Source of the DNA: Sphingobium sp. BYY-5
Lineage (GTDB): Bacteria > Pseudomonadota > Alphaproteobacteria > Sphingomonadales > Sphingomonadaceae
Direction of reading: 5' to 3'
Assembly: GCF_022758885.1 (NCBI RefSeq)
Contig: NZ_JALEBH010000001.1
Coordinates: forward strand, 1,240,001 to 1,304,000
Length of the DNA: 64,000 nt
Both the position numbers and the translations under genes were made by a program. Shown here one piece after another: positions 37,925-46,581 of the stretch. The stretch's first letter is position 1; every line of letters starts with the position of its first letter. Below the pieces are notes generated by a model, which ran no database searches, was not told the DNA's origin, and saw nothing but the letters and a program-made list of their open reading frames with translations.

Positions 37925-38626
37925 TCAGCCCAGCAGCTCCTGCACCAGGTCCGGCACCAGCTTGCTCGCCGGCCCCATCCGGCTTTCCTCGAAATAGAAG
38001 CTGCCCGCCGAAGGATCGAGATTGAGTTCCAGCGTCCGTGCGCCAACATGGCGCGCGGTCTGGACGAAACCCGCCGCCGGATAGACCGCGCCCGACGTGC
38101 CGATCGACACGAACAGGTCCGCATCCCGCAGCGCCGCGTCGATCCGCTCCATCTCATAGGGCATCTCGCCAAAGAAAACGATGTCGGGCCGCAGCGATGG
38201 GCGGCTGCACCCATCGCAGACCGACGCCGGCGGCAGCGGACCGGGCCAGGCGACCGCCTTGCCGCACGCCGCGCACAGTGCCGATTTCAGTTCGCCATGC
38301 ATGTGGATCAACCGCTTCGCACCGGCCCGCTCGTGCAGATCGTCGACATTCTGCGTCACGATCAGCAATTCGCCTCCCCACGCCCGATCGAGCGCCGCCA
38401 GCGCCTCATGCGCGGCGTTGGGCGTCACTTCGATCAGCTTCGCGCGCCTCTCATCATAGAAGCGATGAACCAGTTCGACATCTCGCGCCAACGCCTCCGA
38501 CGTGCAGACATCCTCCACCCGATGCCCTTCCCACAACCCGTCCGGCCCGCGAAAGGTCGCCAGGCCGCTTTCCGCAGAAACACCGGCGCCGGTCAGAATG
38601 ACGATGTTGCGAATATCCCCGATCAT
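37925..38626 (-). CDS. cobB: Sir2-type NAD-dependent protein deacylase
   Basis: 233 aa. GAGVSAESGLATFRGPDGLW (NAD binding), TQNVDDLHERAG, catalytic His in HMHGELK, and two zinc Cys pairs (CAACG and CDGC). The RFYDERRAKL segment carries the Tyr-x-x-Arg pair that in class III sirtuins such as E. coli CobB accepts succinyl or malonyl lysine, so desuccinylase activity is likely as well. The MOSC-domain gene lies upstream. Confidence 0.92.
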   Translation of the reverse strand: MIGDIRNIVILTGAGVSAESGLATFRGPDGLWEGHRVEDVCTSEALARDVELVHRFYDERRAKLIEVTPNAAHEALAALDRAWGGELLIVTQNVDDLHERAGAKRLIHMHGELKSALCAACGKAVAWPGPLPPASVCDGCSRPSLRPDIVFFGEMPYEMERIDAALRDADLFVSIGTSGAVYPAAGFVQTARHVGARTLELNLDPSAGSFYFEESRMGPASKLVPDLVQELLG

Positions 38627-38664
38627 AGGCCCAGGGTAGCGATGCGATAGAGGTTTCGCCAGCT

Positions 38665-39318
38665 TTACCCCGCGAGCTTGCGCGCCCGATCACGCCAGGC
38701 TTCCGCCAGCACATCCGTAGCTGCAAGCGTCCGCACAGCATCCGGATCGGCTTTATGTCCACCGCCGATCAGCAGCCGGAACACCCGCGCGATCGGCCAG
38801 TCCGGCAAAGGCCGTTCCAGCAGATCCATGCGCGTGCCCGCTTCCGCTTCACCTTCGCGAATGACCCGGAAATAGATGCCGCAGCGGCCCGTCTTCACGA
38901 TCGTCGCCATGACGTCCCGCGTACCGAATCGATGATCGAGCTTCCAGCAGGGCTGCCGCCCATGACTGACCTCCACGATCGCACTGCCCAGCGAAAAGCG
39001 ATCGCCCAGGCACAGATCATCCTCGGTCATCCCGCGCGATGCGATATTTTCGCCAAAGGCGCCGGGCGCATCGAGCAGCGGATGATCCGGCTTCGATTCC
39101 CGCCACCAGCCATAATGATCCTGCGGATAAAGATGGATCGCCTTGTCCCAGCCGCCGTGATGAACGCGATCGGCCACCGCATTGCCCGCGAACCCATCCC
39201 ATGTGATCCGCACCGGCCCTTCGACCGGTATCTTGGCGATGGCGCTATATTCCTCACCGCGAAAGGGAACAGGCGTCCCCACCAACAGCGCATCGATAGT
39301 CATATGGGGCCTGCTCAT
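38665..39318 (-). CDS. MOSC-domain protein (YiiM-like)
   Basis: 217 aa. MOSC core DRVHHGGWDKAIHLYPQDHYGWW, FGENIASRGMTEDDLCLGD, and VSHGRQPCWKLDHRFG with the conserved Cys. YiiM-like proteins act in molybdenum-cofactor-dependent reduction of N-hydroxylated compounds. The C-terminal part matches the YiiM 3-alpha region in layout (LPDWPIARVFRLLI). Function here is by family. Confidence 0.88.
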   Translation of the reverse strand: MSRPHMTIDALLVGTPVPFRGEEYSAIAKIPVEGPVRITWDGFAGNAVADRVHHGGWDKAIHLYPQDHYGWWRESKPDHPLLDAPGAFGENIASRGMTEDDLCLGDRFSLGSAIVEVSHGRQPCWKLDHRFGTRDVMATIVKTGRCGIYFRVIREGEAEAGTRMDLLERPLPDWPIARVFRLLIGGGHKADPDAVRTLAATDVLAEAWRDRARKLAG

Positions 39319-39591
39319 GCCCCATCATGCCATGGGCGCGCCAGGGATGCGATGGCCGATCCGATCGCAATGGCGTCATCCGCTCAACATGGCGGTCGAA
39401 CCGTTCAGCGATGCGTACATAACCAAGCCCTGTTCTCAGTTCCACTTGACCCGCATTCCCCTACCGAACGGATCGGTAATCAGGCCCCCCATCTTCTTTA
39501 AGCGCTGTCGCGCCGGTCGGCATCTCTCAAAATTCCCAGGGGTTTCCATGGTTCCCTTGGGTTTTTACGCGGCGTAAGCTAAGGGGCGCCG
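39319..39591. other. Intergenic region between divergent genes
   Basis: About 270 bases between the MOSC gene (minus) and the GT4 gene (plus). I see no gene, tRNA or clear operator. Poly-C/T stretches near 39485 and a low-complexity CCCAGGGGTTTCCATGG stretch near 39537 are the only features. Confidence 0.4.
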
Positions 39592-40770
39592 ATGGATGTT
39601 ACCGGCCTTCGCGTCGCCCTGTTCAGTGGCAACTACAACTATGTTCGGGATGGGGCGAATCAGGCGCTCAACCGTTTCGTCGGCTATCTGCTGAAGCAGG
39701 GCGCCGTCGTCCGCGTCTATTCCCCGACCACCGACACCCCCGCCTTCGAACCCGCCGGCGATCTGGTCAGCGCACCATCTTTCGCCGTGCCGGGACGTAA
39801 GGAATATCGGGTGCCCTACCGGCTGTCGGCGGCATTGCGCCGTGATCTCAATAATTTCCGTCCCAACCTGGTCCATCTGTCCAGCCCCGATCCGCTCGGC
39901 CATCGCGCCCTGAGCTGGGCGCGCAGCCATGGCCTGCCCACGGTCGCATCGGTCCATACCCGGTTCGAAACCTATCCGCGCTATTATGGTCTCGCCTTTC
40001 TGGAGCCGCTGATCGAATCGCTGCTCCGCCGTTTCTACCGCCGCTGCGACGCGATCGTCGCGCCGTCCGAATCGATGGCGCAACTGCTGCGCGAACAGCG
40101 GATGAGCTATGATGTCGGCATCTGGACCCGTGGCATCGACCGGGACATCTTCAATCCGGAGCGCCGGGATCTTGGCTGGCGGCGCTCTCTGGGCATTGCC
40201 GACGGCGTGCCCGCCATCGGCTTCATCGGTCGGCTGGTGATGGAAAAGGGGCTGGATGTCTTTTCCGATACGATCGACAAGCTCACCGAACGCCGGGTAC
40301 AGCATAAGGTGCTGGTGGTGGGCGAAGGCCCGGCCCGCGAATGGCTCCAGAACCGGCTGCCCGATGCGGTCTTCACCGGGTTTCAGATGGGAGCCGATCT
40401 TGGCCGCGCGGTTGCTGGCATGGACATGCTGTTCAATCCGTCGATCACGGAAACCTTCGGCAATGTGACGCTGGAGGCGATGGCTTGCGGCCTGCCGACC
40501 GTCGCTGCGCGCGCCACCGGCAGCGAAAGCCTTGTTACCGAAGGCATCACCGGCCGGCTGATCCGCCCCGGCGCGATCGGTGACTTTGCCGACGCTCTGC
40601 AACATTATTGCCAGGATGCCGCCGCGCGTGAAGCCGCCGGACGGGCGGCGCAGGCGCGCGCCGAGCGTAACGGCTGGGACCAGGTCAACCAGGCATTGGT
40701 CGACACCTATCTGCGCGTCATCCGCCAGCGCGCCCAGGGCCTGGCTCCCTATTCCAGCCCTGTTCCCTGA
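39592..40770 (+). CDS. Glycosyltransferase family 4 (GT-B)
   Basis: 392 aa. N-terminal RVALFSGNYNYVRDGANQALNRFVGYL, then SVHTRFETYPRYYG, IGFIGRLVMEKGLDVF, and C-terminal donor-binding PSITETFGNVTLEAMACGLPTVAAR. This is close to GDP-mannose-dependent alpha-mannosyltransferases (MgtA/PimB-like) that modify membrane glycolipids. Substrate not certain. A gap of 28 bases separates its stop from rarA. Confidence 0.88.
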   Translation: MDVTGLRVALFSGNYNYVRDGANQALNRFVGYLLKQGAVVRVYSPTTDTPAFEPAGDLVSAPSFAVPGRKEYRVPYRLSAALRRDLNNFRPNLVHLSSPDPLGHRALSWARSHGLPTVASVHTRFETYPRYYGLAFLEPLIESLLRRFYRRCDAIVAPSESMAQLLREQRMSYDVGIWTRGIDRDIFNPERRDLGWRRSLGIADGVPAIGFIGRLVMEKGLDVFSDTIDKLTERRVQHKVLVVGEGPAREWLQNRLPDAVFTGFQMGADLGRAVAGMDMLFNPSITETFGNVTLEAMACGLPTVAARATGSESLVTEGITGRLIRPGAIGDFADALQHYCQDAAAREAAGRAAQARAERNGWDQVNQALVDTYLRVIRQRAQGLAPYSSPVP

Positions 40771-40798
40771 TCCGTTCTCCCTCCCTATATCGGTCGCA

Positions 40799-42118
40799 AT
40801 GACCGACCTTTTCGATCCCGATGATCTTCCCGCCGCGAATGGCGCAGCGGACACCGCTCCCCTTGCGGACCAGTTACGCCCGCGCACCCTGACCGACGTG
40901 GTGGGTCAGGAACATCTGACCGGCCCGGAAGGGGCGATTGGGCGGATGGTGGCGGCGGGACGCCTTTCCTCCATCATCTTCTGGGGGCCGCCCGGCACCG
41001 GCAAGACGACGATTTCGCGCCTGCTGGCCGATGCCGTCGGGATGCGGTTCGAGCCGATCTCCGCCGTCTTTTCCGGCGTCGCCGACCTCAAGAAAGTCTT
41101 CGCTGCGGCAAAGGAGCATGGCCGACGCGGCGAGAAGACTTTGCTCTTCGTGGATGAAATCCACCGCTTCAACCGCGCGCAGCAGGACAGTTTCCTGCCC
41201 TTCGTTGAGAACGGCACCGTCACCCTGGTCGGCGCAACTACGGAGAATCCGAGCTTCGAACTGAACGCCGCGCTCCTTTCCCGCGCGCAGGTGCTGATCC
41301 TTCGCCGCCTGGACGCCACTGCCCTGGAACAATTGCTGGACCGCGCCGAAGCCCTGACCGCGCGTCCGCTGCCGCTCGACGCCGCTGCGCGCGAGGCGCT
41401 GCTGGCGAGCGCCGACGGCGATGGCCGCTTCCTGCTCAACCAGGTCGAAACCCTCTACTCCATCGACATCACCGAGCCGCTCGATCCGGCGGGCCTTTCC
41501 GCCCTGCTTCACCGCCGCGTCGCGGTTTACGACAAGGATCGGGAGGGGCATTACAACCTGATCTCCGCCCTGCATAAGTCGCTGCGCGGGTCCGATCCGC
41601 AAGCGGCGCTTTATTATATGGCGCGGATGCTGACCGCGGGCGAAGAGCCACTCTATGTGCTGCGCCGCCTTGTCCGGTTCGCGACCGAGGATATCGGCCT
41701 GGCCGACCCGCAGGCCGTGGTCCAGTGCCTCGCCGCCAAGGATGCCTATGACTTTCTTGGTTCGCCGGAGGGCGAGCTGGCGATCGTGCAGGCCTGCCTC
41801 TATTGCGCCACCGCGCCCAAATCCAACGCCGCCTATATGGCGATGAAAGCGTCCTTCAGGTCGGCCCGCGACACCGGATCGCTGATGCCGCCCATGAACA
41901 TCGTCAACGCCCCCACCAAGCTGATGAAGCAAGTCGGCTACGGCAAGGGCTATCAATATGACCATGACGCGGACCAGGGTTTTTCCGGCGCCAATTACTG
42001 GCCGGAGGAGATGGAGCCGCAGACCTTCTACAACCCCAGCGATCGCGGCTTCGAAGCGCGAATCGCCGAGCGTATCGCCTATTGGAACAAGCTACGGACT
42101 GAGCGCGGACCGGCATGA
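40799..42118 (+). CDS. rarA: Replication-associated recombination protein RarA (MgsA)
   Basis: 439 aa AAA+ protein. Walker A FWGPPGTGKTTISRLLA, Walker B LLFVDEIHRFNRAQQD, sensor-1 VGATTENPSFE, and C-terminal RARA domain with LRRLVRFATEDIGLADP and a KLMKQVGYGKGYQYDHD ending. It acts at stalled forks. I chose the ATG at 40799 (MTDLFDPDDLP). It overlaps the next gene by 4 bases (ATGA). Confidence 0.95.
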   Translation: MTDLFDPDDLPAANGAADTAPLADQLRPRTLTDVVGQEHLTGPEGAIGRMVAAGRLSSIIFWGPPGTGKTTISRLLADAVGMRFEPISAVFSGVADLKKVFAAAKEHGRRGEKTLLFVDEIHRFNRAQQDSFLPFVENGTVTLVGATTENPSFELNAALLSRAQVLILRRLDATALEQLLDRAEALTARPLPLDAAAREALLASADGDGRFLLNQVETLYSIDITEPLDPAGLSALLHRRVAVYDKDREGHYNLISALHKSLRGSDPQAALYYMARMLTAGEEPLYVLRRLVRFATEDIGLADPQAVVQCLAAKDAYDFLGSPEGELAIVQACLYCATAPKSNAAYMAMKASFRSARDTGSLMPPMNIVNAPTKLMKQVGYGKGYQYDHDADQGFSGANYWPEEMEPQTFYNPSDRGFEARIAERIAYWNKLRTERGPA

Positions 42119-42972
42119 CGCCCCACTTCGCGCGCTTCGCCGCGATCGACTGGTCGGGCGCCAAGGGAGCGCGACACAAGGGAATCGCCGTCGCCCTGTG
42201 CGAAGCCGGAACCGCCGTGCCTCGCCTGATCCCCGCACCTGACAGCATCTGGTCGCGGCAGGCAGTGGCCGACTGGCTTGTCGAGACGGCGGCCGAATCC
42301 GCTACCCTGTTCGGCTTCGACTTCAGCTTCGCACCGTCCTTTGTCGCGCGTGGCGCTTATCTGCCCGGCGATCCGGTGCCGGAGGATGGCCCGGCCTTCT
42401 GGGCCTATGTCGATGCCATCTGCGCCGATACGGACCTGGGCGCGGCGAGTTTGCTGGAAGTCACCCATCGTCCCCATTTCTATTTCGGCAAGGCGGACGG
42501 TGTGAAGGCCGCCTTCATGCACAATCGCGCCTGCGAAGCCCATTATAATGCGGGCGGCGGCGGCAAGCCTTCGACCGTCTATGATGCGATCGGCGCGGCG
42601 CAAGTCGCCAAGGCGAGCTTTGCGGGGATGCGGCTGCTGCATCATGTGCAGCGCCAGGTGCCGGTCTGGCCCTTCCATCCCCTGCCCGCTGCCGGATCGC
42701 TGGTCGTGGAAATCTACACCAGCATAGCCGCACGCGCAGCGGGACGACCCAAAGGCCGCACCAAGATGCGGGATCTGACCGCGCTGAACGATGCGCTGGC
42801 GGCTTTGGGCACAGCCGGTCATGACGGCCCGATGCCGGACGACCATGGCGCCGACGCGATCGTCACTGCCGCCTGGATGCGCAAATCGGCGCTTTGCCCG
42901 GAACTTTGGACGCCCCCGGCGCTAACCCCGCAAATAGCGCGAACTGAGGGCTGGACCTTCGGCGTGATCTAA
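42115..42972 (+). CDS. DUF429-like RNase-H-fold protein, unknown function
   Basis: 285 aa. Starts with AAIDWSGAKGARHKGIAVAL, the acidic beta-strand of RNase-H-like folds, and has GFDFSFAPSF and a late DDHGADAIVTAAWM stretch with conserved acids. These suggest a DUF429-type nuclease-like fold; I cannot name a reaction. It overlaps the rarA stop, so it may be cotranscribed. Confidence 0.65.
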   Translation: MTPHFARFAAIDWSGAKGARHKGIAVALCEAGTAVPRLIPAPDSIWSRQAVADWLVETAAESATLFGFDFSFAPSFVARGAYLPGDPVPEDGPAFWAYVDAICADTDLGAASLLEVTHRPHFYFGKADGVKAAFMHNRACEAHYNAGGGGKPSTVYDAIGAAQVAKASFAGMRLLHHVQRQVPVWPFHPLPAAGSLVVEIYTSIAARAAGRPKGRTKMRDLTALNDALAALGTAGHDGPMPDDHGADAIVTAAWMRKSALCPELWTPPALTPQIARTEGWTFGVI

Positions 42973-43001
42973 TAGTAAGGGCGTCGCACCCGAAATGGCG
43001 G

Positions 43002-43076
<75 letters not shown>

Positions 43077-43104
43077 TTTCCCGTCAAATATGCCAGCCCC
43101 AAAC

Positions 43105-43410
43105 GCAAAATGGGGGCCGGCATTGCTGCCGGTCCCCACTTCCGTCGGGTCTAGCGATCCGCGTCTCTTGCGAGATGCGATCATCGGCCCGGCGTATCCT
43201 TCGCATCATCCTCTGAAAGAGGTTGCTACTCAGGTTTTGCTCCGGGGCTTTGGCCAAAGGCCGCCTTCCCGGCGCTGGTCGCTTGTCCCCGATACCCGAC
43301 GTTCACTTTCGCGCGTACCCGGCAACGGCTTCAAACGTCCTGTCCGTCAGCGTCAGCGCCGTCCTTGCGGACCTTACCTGCCGGCGAACCATCGACCCGA
43401 ATTAAATATC
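43105..43410 (-). ncRNA. Candidate structured RNA (new, unnamed)
   Basis: About 300 bases with no plausible gene. Read on the minus strand, CGTCGGGT (43301-43294) pairs with ACCCGACG (43150-43143), closing a 160-nt core. Inside are perfect hairpins: TCTC-GCAA-GAGA (43175-43164), CCTCT-TTC-AGAGG (near 43220-43208) and a CTTTGGCCAAAG palindrome. Upstream is GTCC-GCAA-GGAC (43372-43361). A strong terminator follows immediately (43138-43112). Not RNase P, tmRNA, SRP or tRNA by the motifs I know. Two short reading frames (29 and about 42 codons) exist but look incidental. Confidence 0.5.
43112..43138 (-). terminator. Terminator of the candidate RNA
   Basis: On the minus strand GGGGACCGGCA and TGCCGGCCCC form a stem around GCAA, followed by CATTTTG. 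It points away from the RNA and towards tRNA-Thr. Confidence 0.75.
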
Positions 43411-43537
43411 TGATTTCTCATCTATTTTTGGATCAGGATCACTCCGTTTCCATCGTTCCGATAAGAGGAAGGTGTCACCTTATCCGAGTCGTTCAAAGCG
43501 AAATCCGACAGATTTTTGACAGGTCCACGCGCAAAAC

Positions 43538-43556
43538 TGTGGATAAGTGTGGATAA
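43538..43556 (-). promoter_or_regulatory. Two adjoining perfect DnaA boxes
   Basis: TGTGGATAA at 43538-43546 and again at 43548-43556, one base apart, same orientation. On the minus strand both read TTATCCACA, the consensus DnaA box. An AT-rich stretch (AATTAAATATCTG) lies near 43400, and a TTATCCG sequence near 43480. Could mark the chromosomal origin or a DnaA-regulated promoter. Confidence 0.6.
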
Positions 43557-43571
43557 GTTTTGCCGCATCGG

Positions 43572-44012
43572 TCAGCCGGGCGGCGACCAGCCCGGCGGCG
43601 CCAGGGTAAAGCCCGCAAAATCAAAGCCCGGCGTCACCGTGCAACTGACCAGCGCCCATCCGCCCTGTGGCGCGGCGGCCTGCCAGTGATGCGCAGGCAC
43701 CCAGCCCTGCGGCCTCTGCCCCGTCAATATGTCCGGCCCCAGTAGCAGGTCGCCCGCCGCTTCCCCTTCCGCGGCGATCGACAGGACCAGCGGTGCGCCC
43801 ATATGCCAGAACCAATGCTCGTCGGCATCGACCCGGTGCCAGTGCGATCGCTCATGCGCCTCCAACAGGAAAAGAATCGCCGTGCCCGCAGCCCGTTCGC
43901 CCGATGCGGAGGCAGCGCGCCATGTCTCCCGATACCATCCGCCTTCGGGATGGGGAGCGAGTCCCAGCGTCTCAATCAACGCCCGCCCGTCCCGCCCATC
44001 GTCCGCGCGCAT
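43572..44012 (-). CDS. Cupin-domain protein (DUF985)
   Basis: 146 aa. DUF985 (cupin_5) hallmarks: LAPHPEGGWYRETWRA, ILFLLEAHERSHWHRVDADEHWFWHMG, LGPDILTGQRPQGWVPAHHWQAA, SCTVTPGFDFAGFTL. Small single-barrel protein, function unknown; sugar-phosphate epimerase relatives exist. It stands alone, next to the candidate RNA. Confidence 0.9.
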   Translation of the reverse strand: MRADDGRDGRALIETLGLAPHPEGGWYRETWRAASASGERAAGTAILFLLEAHERSHWHRVDADEHWFWHMGAPLVLSIAAEGEAAGDLLLGPDILTGQRPQGWVPAHHWQAAAPQGGWALVSCTVTPGFDFAGFTLAPPGWSPPG

Positions 44013-44133
44013 CCCTTCACCTCAAATTTTATTTCTGGAGAAACAGCATCTTAGATTGTTGTATGAGGTTCATGCAACCTCGATCAATATTGGCGGGTTC
44101 AAACGACAAACTACGCTATCGGAGGAGATATTC

Positions 44134-44436
44134 ATGCGTAAAGCCCTGTTGGCCCTGGCCGCCGTTTCGCTGGCCGTTCCCGTGTCGATGGCAGTGCCGA
44201 CCGACGGCGCCCAGGCCCGCAAAAATTATCGCTACAAGGAATGGCGCGGTCGCGATGGCCGCACCTATTGCCGCAAGTCCAACGGGACCACCGGCCTGAT
44301 CGTCGGCGGTGTCGGCGGCGCACTGGCTGGCCGTGCGATCGATACGCATGGAGACCGTGCGACCGGCACCATCCTGGGCGCAGCCGGCGGTGCGCTGCTC
44401 GGCAAGGCGATCGACAGCAAGCGCACCTGCCGCTGA
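44134..44436 (+). CDS. Glycine-zipper 2TM outer-envelope protein
   Basis: 100 aa. Signal peptide MRKALLALAAVSLAVPVSMAV (about 1-28, ending AQARK), then GLIVGGVGGALAGRAID and ILGAAGGALLGKAID, the two halves of the glycine-zipper 2TM domain. Two Cys flank the domain. GGAGGAGATATTC before the ATG is an excellent ribosome site; I chose it over earlier ATGs. Probably an envelope protein; a strong terminator follows. Confidence 0.85.
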   Translation: MRKALLALAAVSLAVPVSMAVPTDGAQARKNYRYKEWRGRDGRTYCRKSNGTTGLIVGGVGGALAGRAIDTHGDRATGTILGAAGGALLGKAIDSKRTCR

Positions 44437-44449
44437 TCGGCGCTCAACA

Positions 44450-44488
44450 AAAAGGGGCGGCTTTCCAGTTGGAAAGCCGCCCCTTTTT
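44450..44488 (+). terminator. Terminator after the glycine-zipper gene
   Basis: AAAAAGGGGCGGCTTTCC AGTT GGAAAGCCGCCCCTTTTT, perfect arms with T run at the end. Confidence 0.93.
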
Positions 44489-44511
44489 GTGGCGATGAAC
44501 GCCGGATCGCT

Positions 44512-44686
44512 TAGGCCGGATCGACATTCACGGTTTTAAGCGCTTCCTAAGCCGTCATGCCGGACTTGATCCGGCATCCAGGGCCACAAAACGCATCGCC
44601 TGCGACTCTGGACCCCGGATCAAGCCCGGGATGACGTTGGAAATGAAGCTGAGCCTTCTGCCTAAACCTGAACGCCGGATCGCTTA
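44512..44686. repeat. ~170-bp MITE-like palindromic repeat, copy 3
   Basis: Core arms start at 44553 (CGTCATGCCGGACTTGATCC) and end at 44636 (right arm with two substitutions). A perfect 19-bp direct repeat (TGAACGCCGGATCGCTTAG) occurs at 44496-44514 and 44669-44687, at both outer edges. The right end carries the stop codon of the gene that follows (44684-44686). Confidence 0.8.
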
Positions 44687-44968
44687 GTTCGAAGCCGCGC
44701 CCCGCGCGTCTTCAACTTTGAAGTTGACCTGCTGGCCGCCCGACACACCCGAAACCTTGCCGTTCTTGACCGACAGGTTGAAAGCGACGGCGTCGGGGAA
44801 ACGACGGCCCGAAATCACCTTGCCAGTCTTGGTGTCCTTCACCTCGTAGACATAGGTGTAGCCTTCGTGGGTGAAGCGCTGCTTGGGGGCTTCCTCGGCG
44901 GCCTGACCGGCGGTGGCGGCGATGGCGCTCAGGGCGCCGGCGACAATGAACTTGGACAGCATTCGCAT
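44684..44968 (-). CDS. Small secreted protein of unknown function
   Basis: 94 aa. Signal peptide MRMLSKFIVAGALSAIAATAGQA, then a compact domain with THEGYTYVYEVKDTKTGKVISGRRF. Alpha/beta-like alternating pattern; no family I recognise. AAGGAG before the start. The stop codon lies in the end of a dispersed repeat, so the original C-terminus may have been changed. Confidence 0.75.
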   Translation of the reverse strand: MRMLSKFIVAGALSAIAATAGQAAEEAPKQRFTHEGYTYVYEVKDTKTGKVISGRRFPDAVAFNLSVKNGKVSGVSGGQQVNFKVEDARGAASN

Positions 44969-45116
44969 GGGTATACTCCTTGTGAATGCCGATCAAACAC
45001 CTCTGGTTCTTATTCTTGTTCTGTTGAAACCTTCATATGTTGCACTGCGGCATAACCACAATCGCAAAAAATGACGGTCCGATTGCATCATGTGCAACCG
45101 GGGGCCATTGCTTCCT

Positions 45117-45524
45117 TCAAGCCTTTGACATGGCGACGATATGATCGAACTGCACCTTGGTCAGCGGCGAGACGGAAAGCCGCGACTGGCGCAACATCAC
45201 CATGTCCGCCAGCGCCGAATCGGCCTTCATCGCCTTGAGCGTCACCGGCTTTTCCAGCTTTTCATATGGTCCGACATGGACGGCGATCCACTTGCCGGTC
45301 TCATCCGTGCTGTCGGGCGCGGCTTCCTCGACGATCGTCATGATGCCGACCGCCTCCACCCCAATATTGCTGTGATAGAAGAGGGCAAAGTCGCCCTTGC
45401 GCATTGCCTTCATATGTCCCTGCGCCGCATGGTTGCGCACGCCGTCCCATTCGGCCTTCCCCTTTTCGACCAGGTCGTCATAGGAAAAGACGTCGGGTTC
45501 CGATTTCATCAGCCAATAGTTCAT
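45117..45524 (-). CDS. EVE-domain protein
   Basis: 135 aa, a single EVE domain: MNYWLMKSEPDVFSYDDL, WDGVRNHAAQGHMKAMRKGDFALFYHSN, and VGIMTIVEEA. EVE domains read modified bases in other contexts; this is the small stand-alone, PUA-like form. Start at 45524 has AAGGAGGCAAA before it; the longer frame runs into the next gene. Confidence 0.92.
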   Translation of the reverse strand: MNYWLMKSEPDVFSYDDLVEKGKAEWDGVRNHAAQGHMKAMRKGDFALFYHSNIGVEAVGIMTIVEEAAPDSTDETGKWIAVHVGPYEKLEKPVTLKAMKADSALADMVMLRQSRLSVSPLTKVQFDHIVAMSKA

Positions 45525-45627
45525 TTTGCCTCCTTGCAACAGCGGCCCGGCGCGATCAAGGATGCGTCCATGTGCGGGCGGTCCCATATGGATGTCACGC
45601 CCCTTGTCGATATTTGGAGATTGAGAC

Positions 45628-46575
45628 GTGTCGCAATCGGTGCTGGAGCAGGTGCCTGTCCTGTCGATGGCGGAGATGCCCAAGGCGGATTTCGCCAGGG
45701 CCTTCGGCGAATCCTTCCAACGCTTCGGCTTCGCCATGGTGCGCGACCATGGCATGGACCAGGCGCTGGTCGATCAAGGCTGGACGCTGGCCCGTAGTTT
45801 CTTCGACCTGCCCGAAGATGTGAAGCAGCGCTACAACGCCAAGGTGAATGGCGGCCAGCGCGGTTACACCGCCTTCGGCACCGAAATCGCCAAGGGCGCG
45901 AGCGAGAATGACCTGAAGGAATTCTGGCATGTGGGTCGCGATCTGCCGGCGGGCGATCCCCTCGCCGAAACCATGCCGCCCAATATGTGGCCCGACGAAA
46001 TGCCGGAGTTCGAGCCGGTCTTCGCCAGGCTCTATCGTGAGTTCGATCGAGTCGGCGCGAAATTGCTGTCAGCGATCGCCCTCTATCTCGGCCTGCCCGA
46101 ACGCTGGTTCGACGGCCCGGTCGAGAATGGCAATTCCATCCTCCGCCTGCTCCACTATCCGCCCGTGTCGCCCCAGGCGCCCGGAATCCGAGCCGGCGCG
46201 CATGAGGATATCAACCTCATCACGCTGCTATTGGGCGCGGAAGAAGGCGGGCTGGAGTTGAAGGACCGCGATGGAAACTGGCTGCCGGTCGTCCCGCCGC
46301 CGGGCGCGCTGGCGATCAATGTCGGCGATATGCTGCAACGGCTGACCAACCATGTGCTGCCGTCGACCAGCCATCGCGTGATCAACCCGCCGCCGGAGCG
46401 GCGCGGCCATTCGCGCTATTCCATGCCCTTTTTCCTGCACTTGCGCCCGGATTTCATCATCGATGCGCTACCCCAATGTGTGACCGAAGAGAATCCGCGC
46501 CGGGAAGCGCCGATCAGCGCCCATGACTATCTGACCGAGCGACTGATCGAGATCGGGCTAATCAAGAAGGGGTGA
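45628..46575 (+). CDS. Isopenicillin-N-synthase-like 2OG-Fe(II) dioxygenase
   Basis: 315 aa. An N-terminal DIOX_N region (FGESFQRFGFAMVRDHG) and a C-terminal jelly-roll with Fe ligands His and Asp in GAHEDINLITLLL, a third His in TSHRVINPP, and the 2OG Arg in SRYSMPFFLHL. Substrate unknown. GTG is the start codon. Divergent from the EVE gene. Confidence 0.9.
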   Translation: MSQSVLEQVPVLSMAEMPKADFARAFGESFQRFGFAMVRDHGMDQALVDQGWTLARSFFDLPEDVKQRYNAKVNGGQRGYTAFGTEIAKGASENDLKEFWHVGRDLPAGDPLAETMPPNMWPDEMPEFEPVFARLYREFDRVGAKLLSAIALYLGLPERWFDGPVENGNSILRLLHYPPVSPQAPGIRAGAHEDINLITLLLGAEEGGLELKDRDGNWLPVVPPPGALAINVGDMLQRLTNHVLPSTSHRVINPPPERRGHSRYSMPFFLHLRPDFIIDALPQCVTEENPRREAPISAHDYLTERLIEIGLIKKG

Positions 46576-46581
46576 AACAGC

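Noticed and set aside
43289..43400. 29-codon minus-strand frame within the candidate RNA
   Set aside because: No ribosome site, and RNA structure explains the region better; kept only as a remark.
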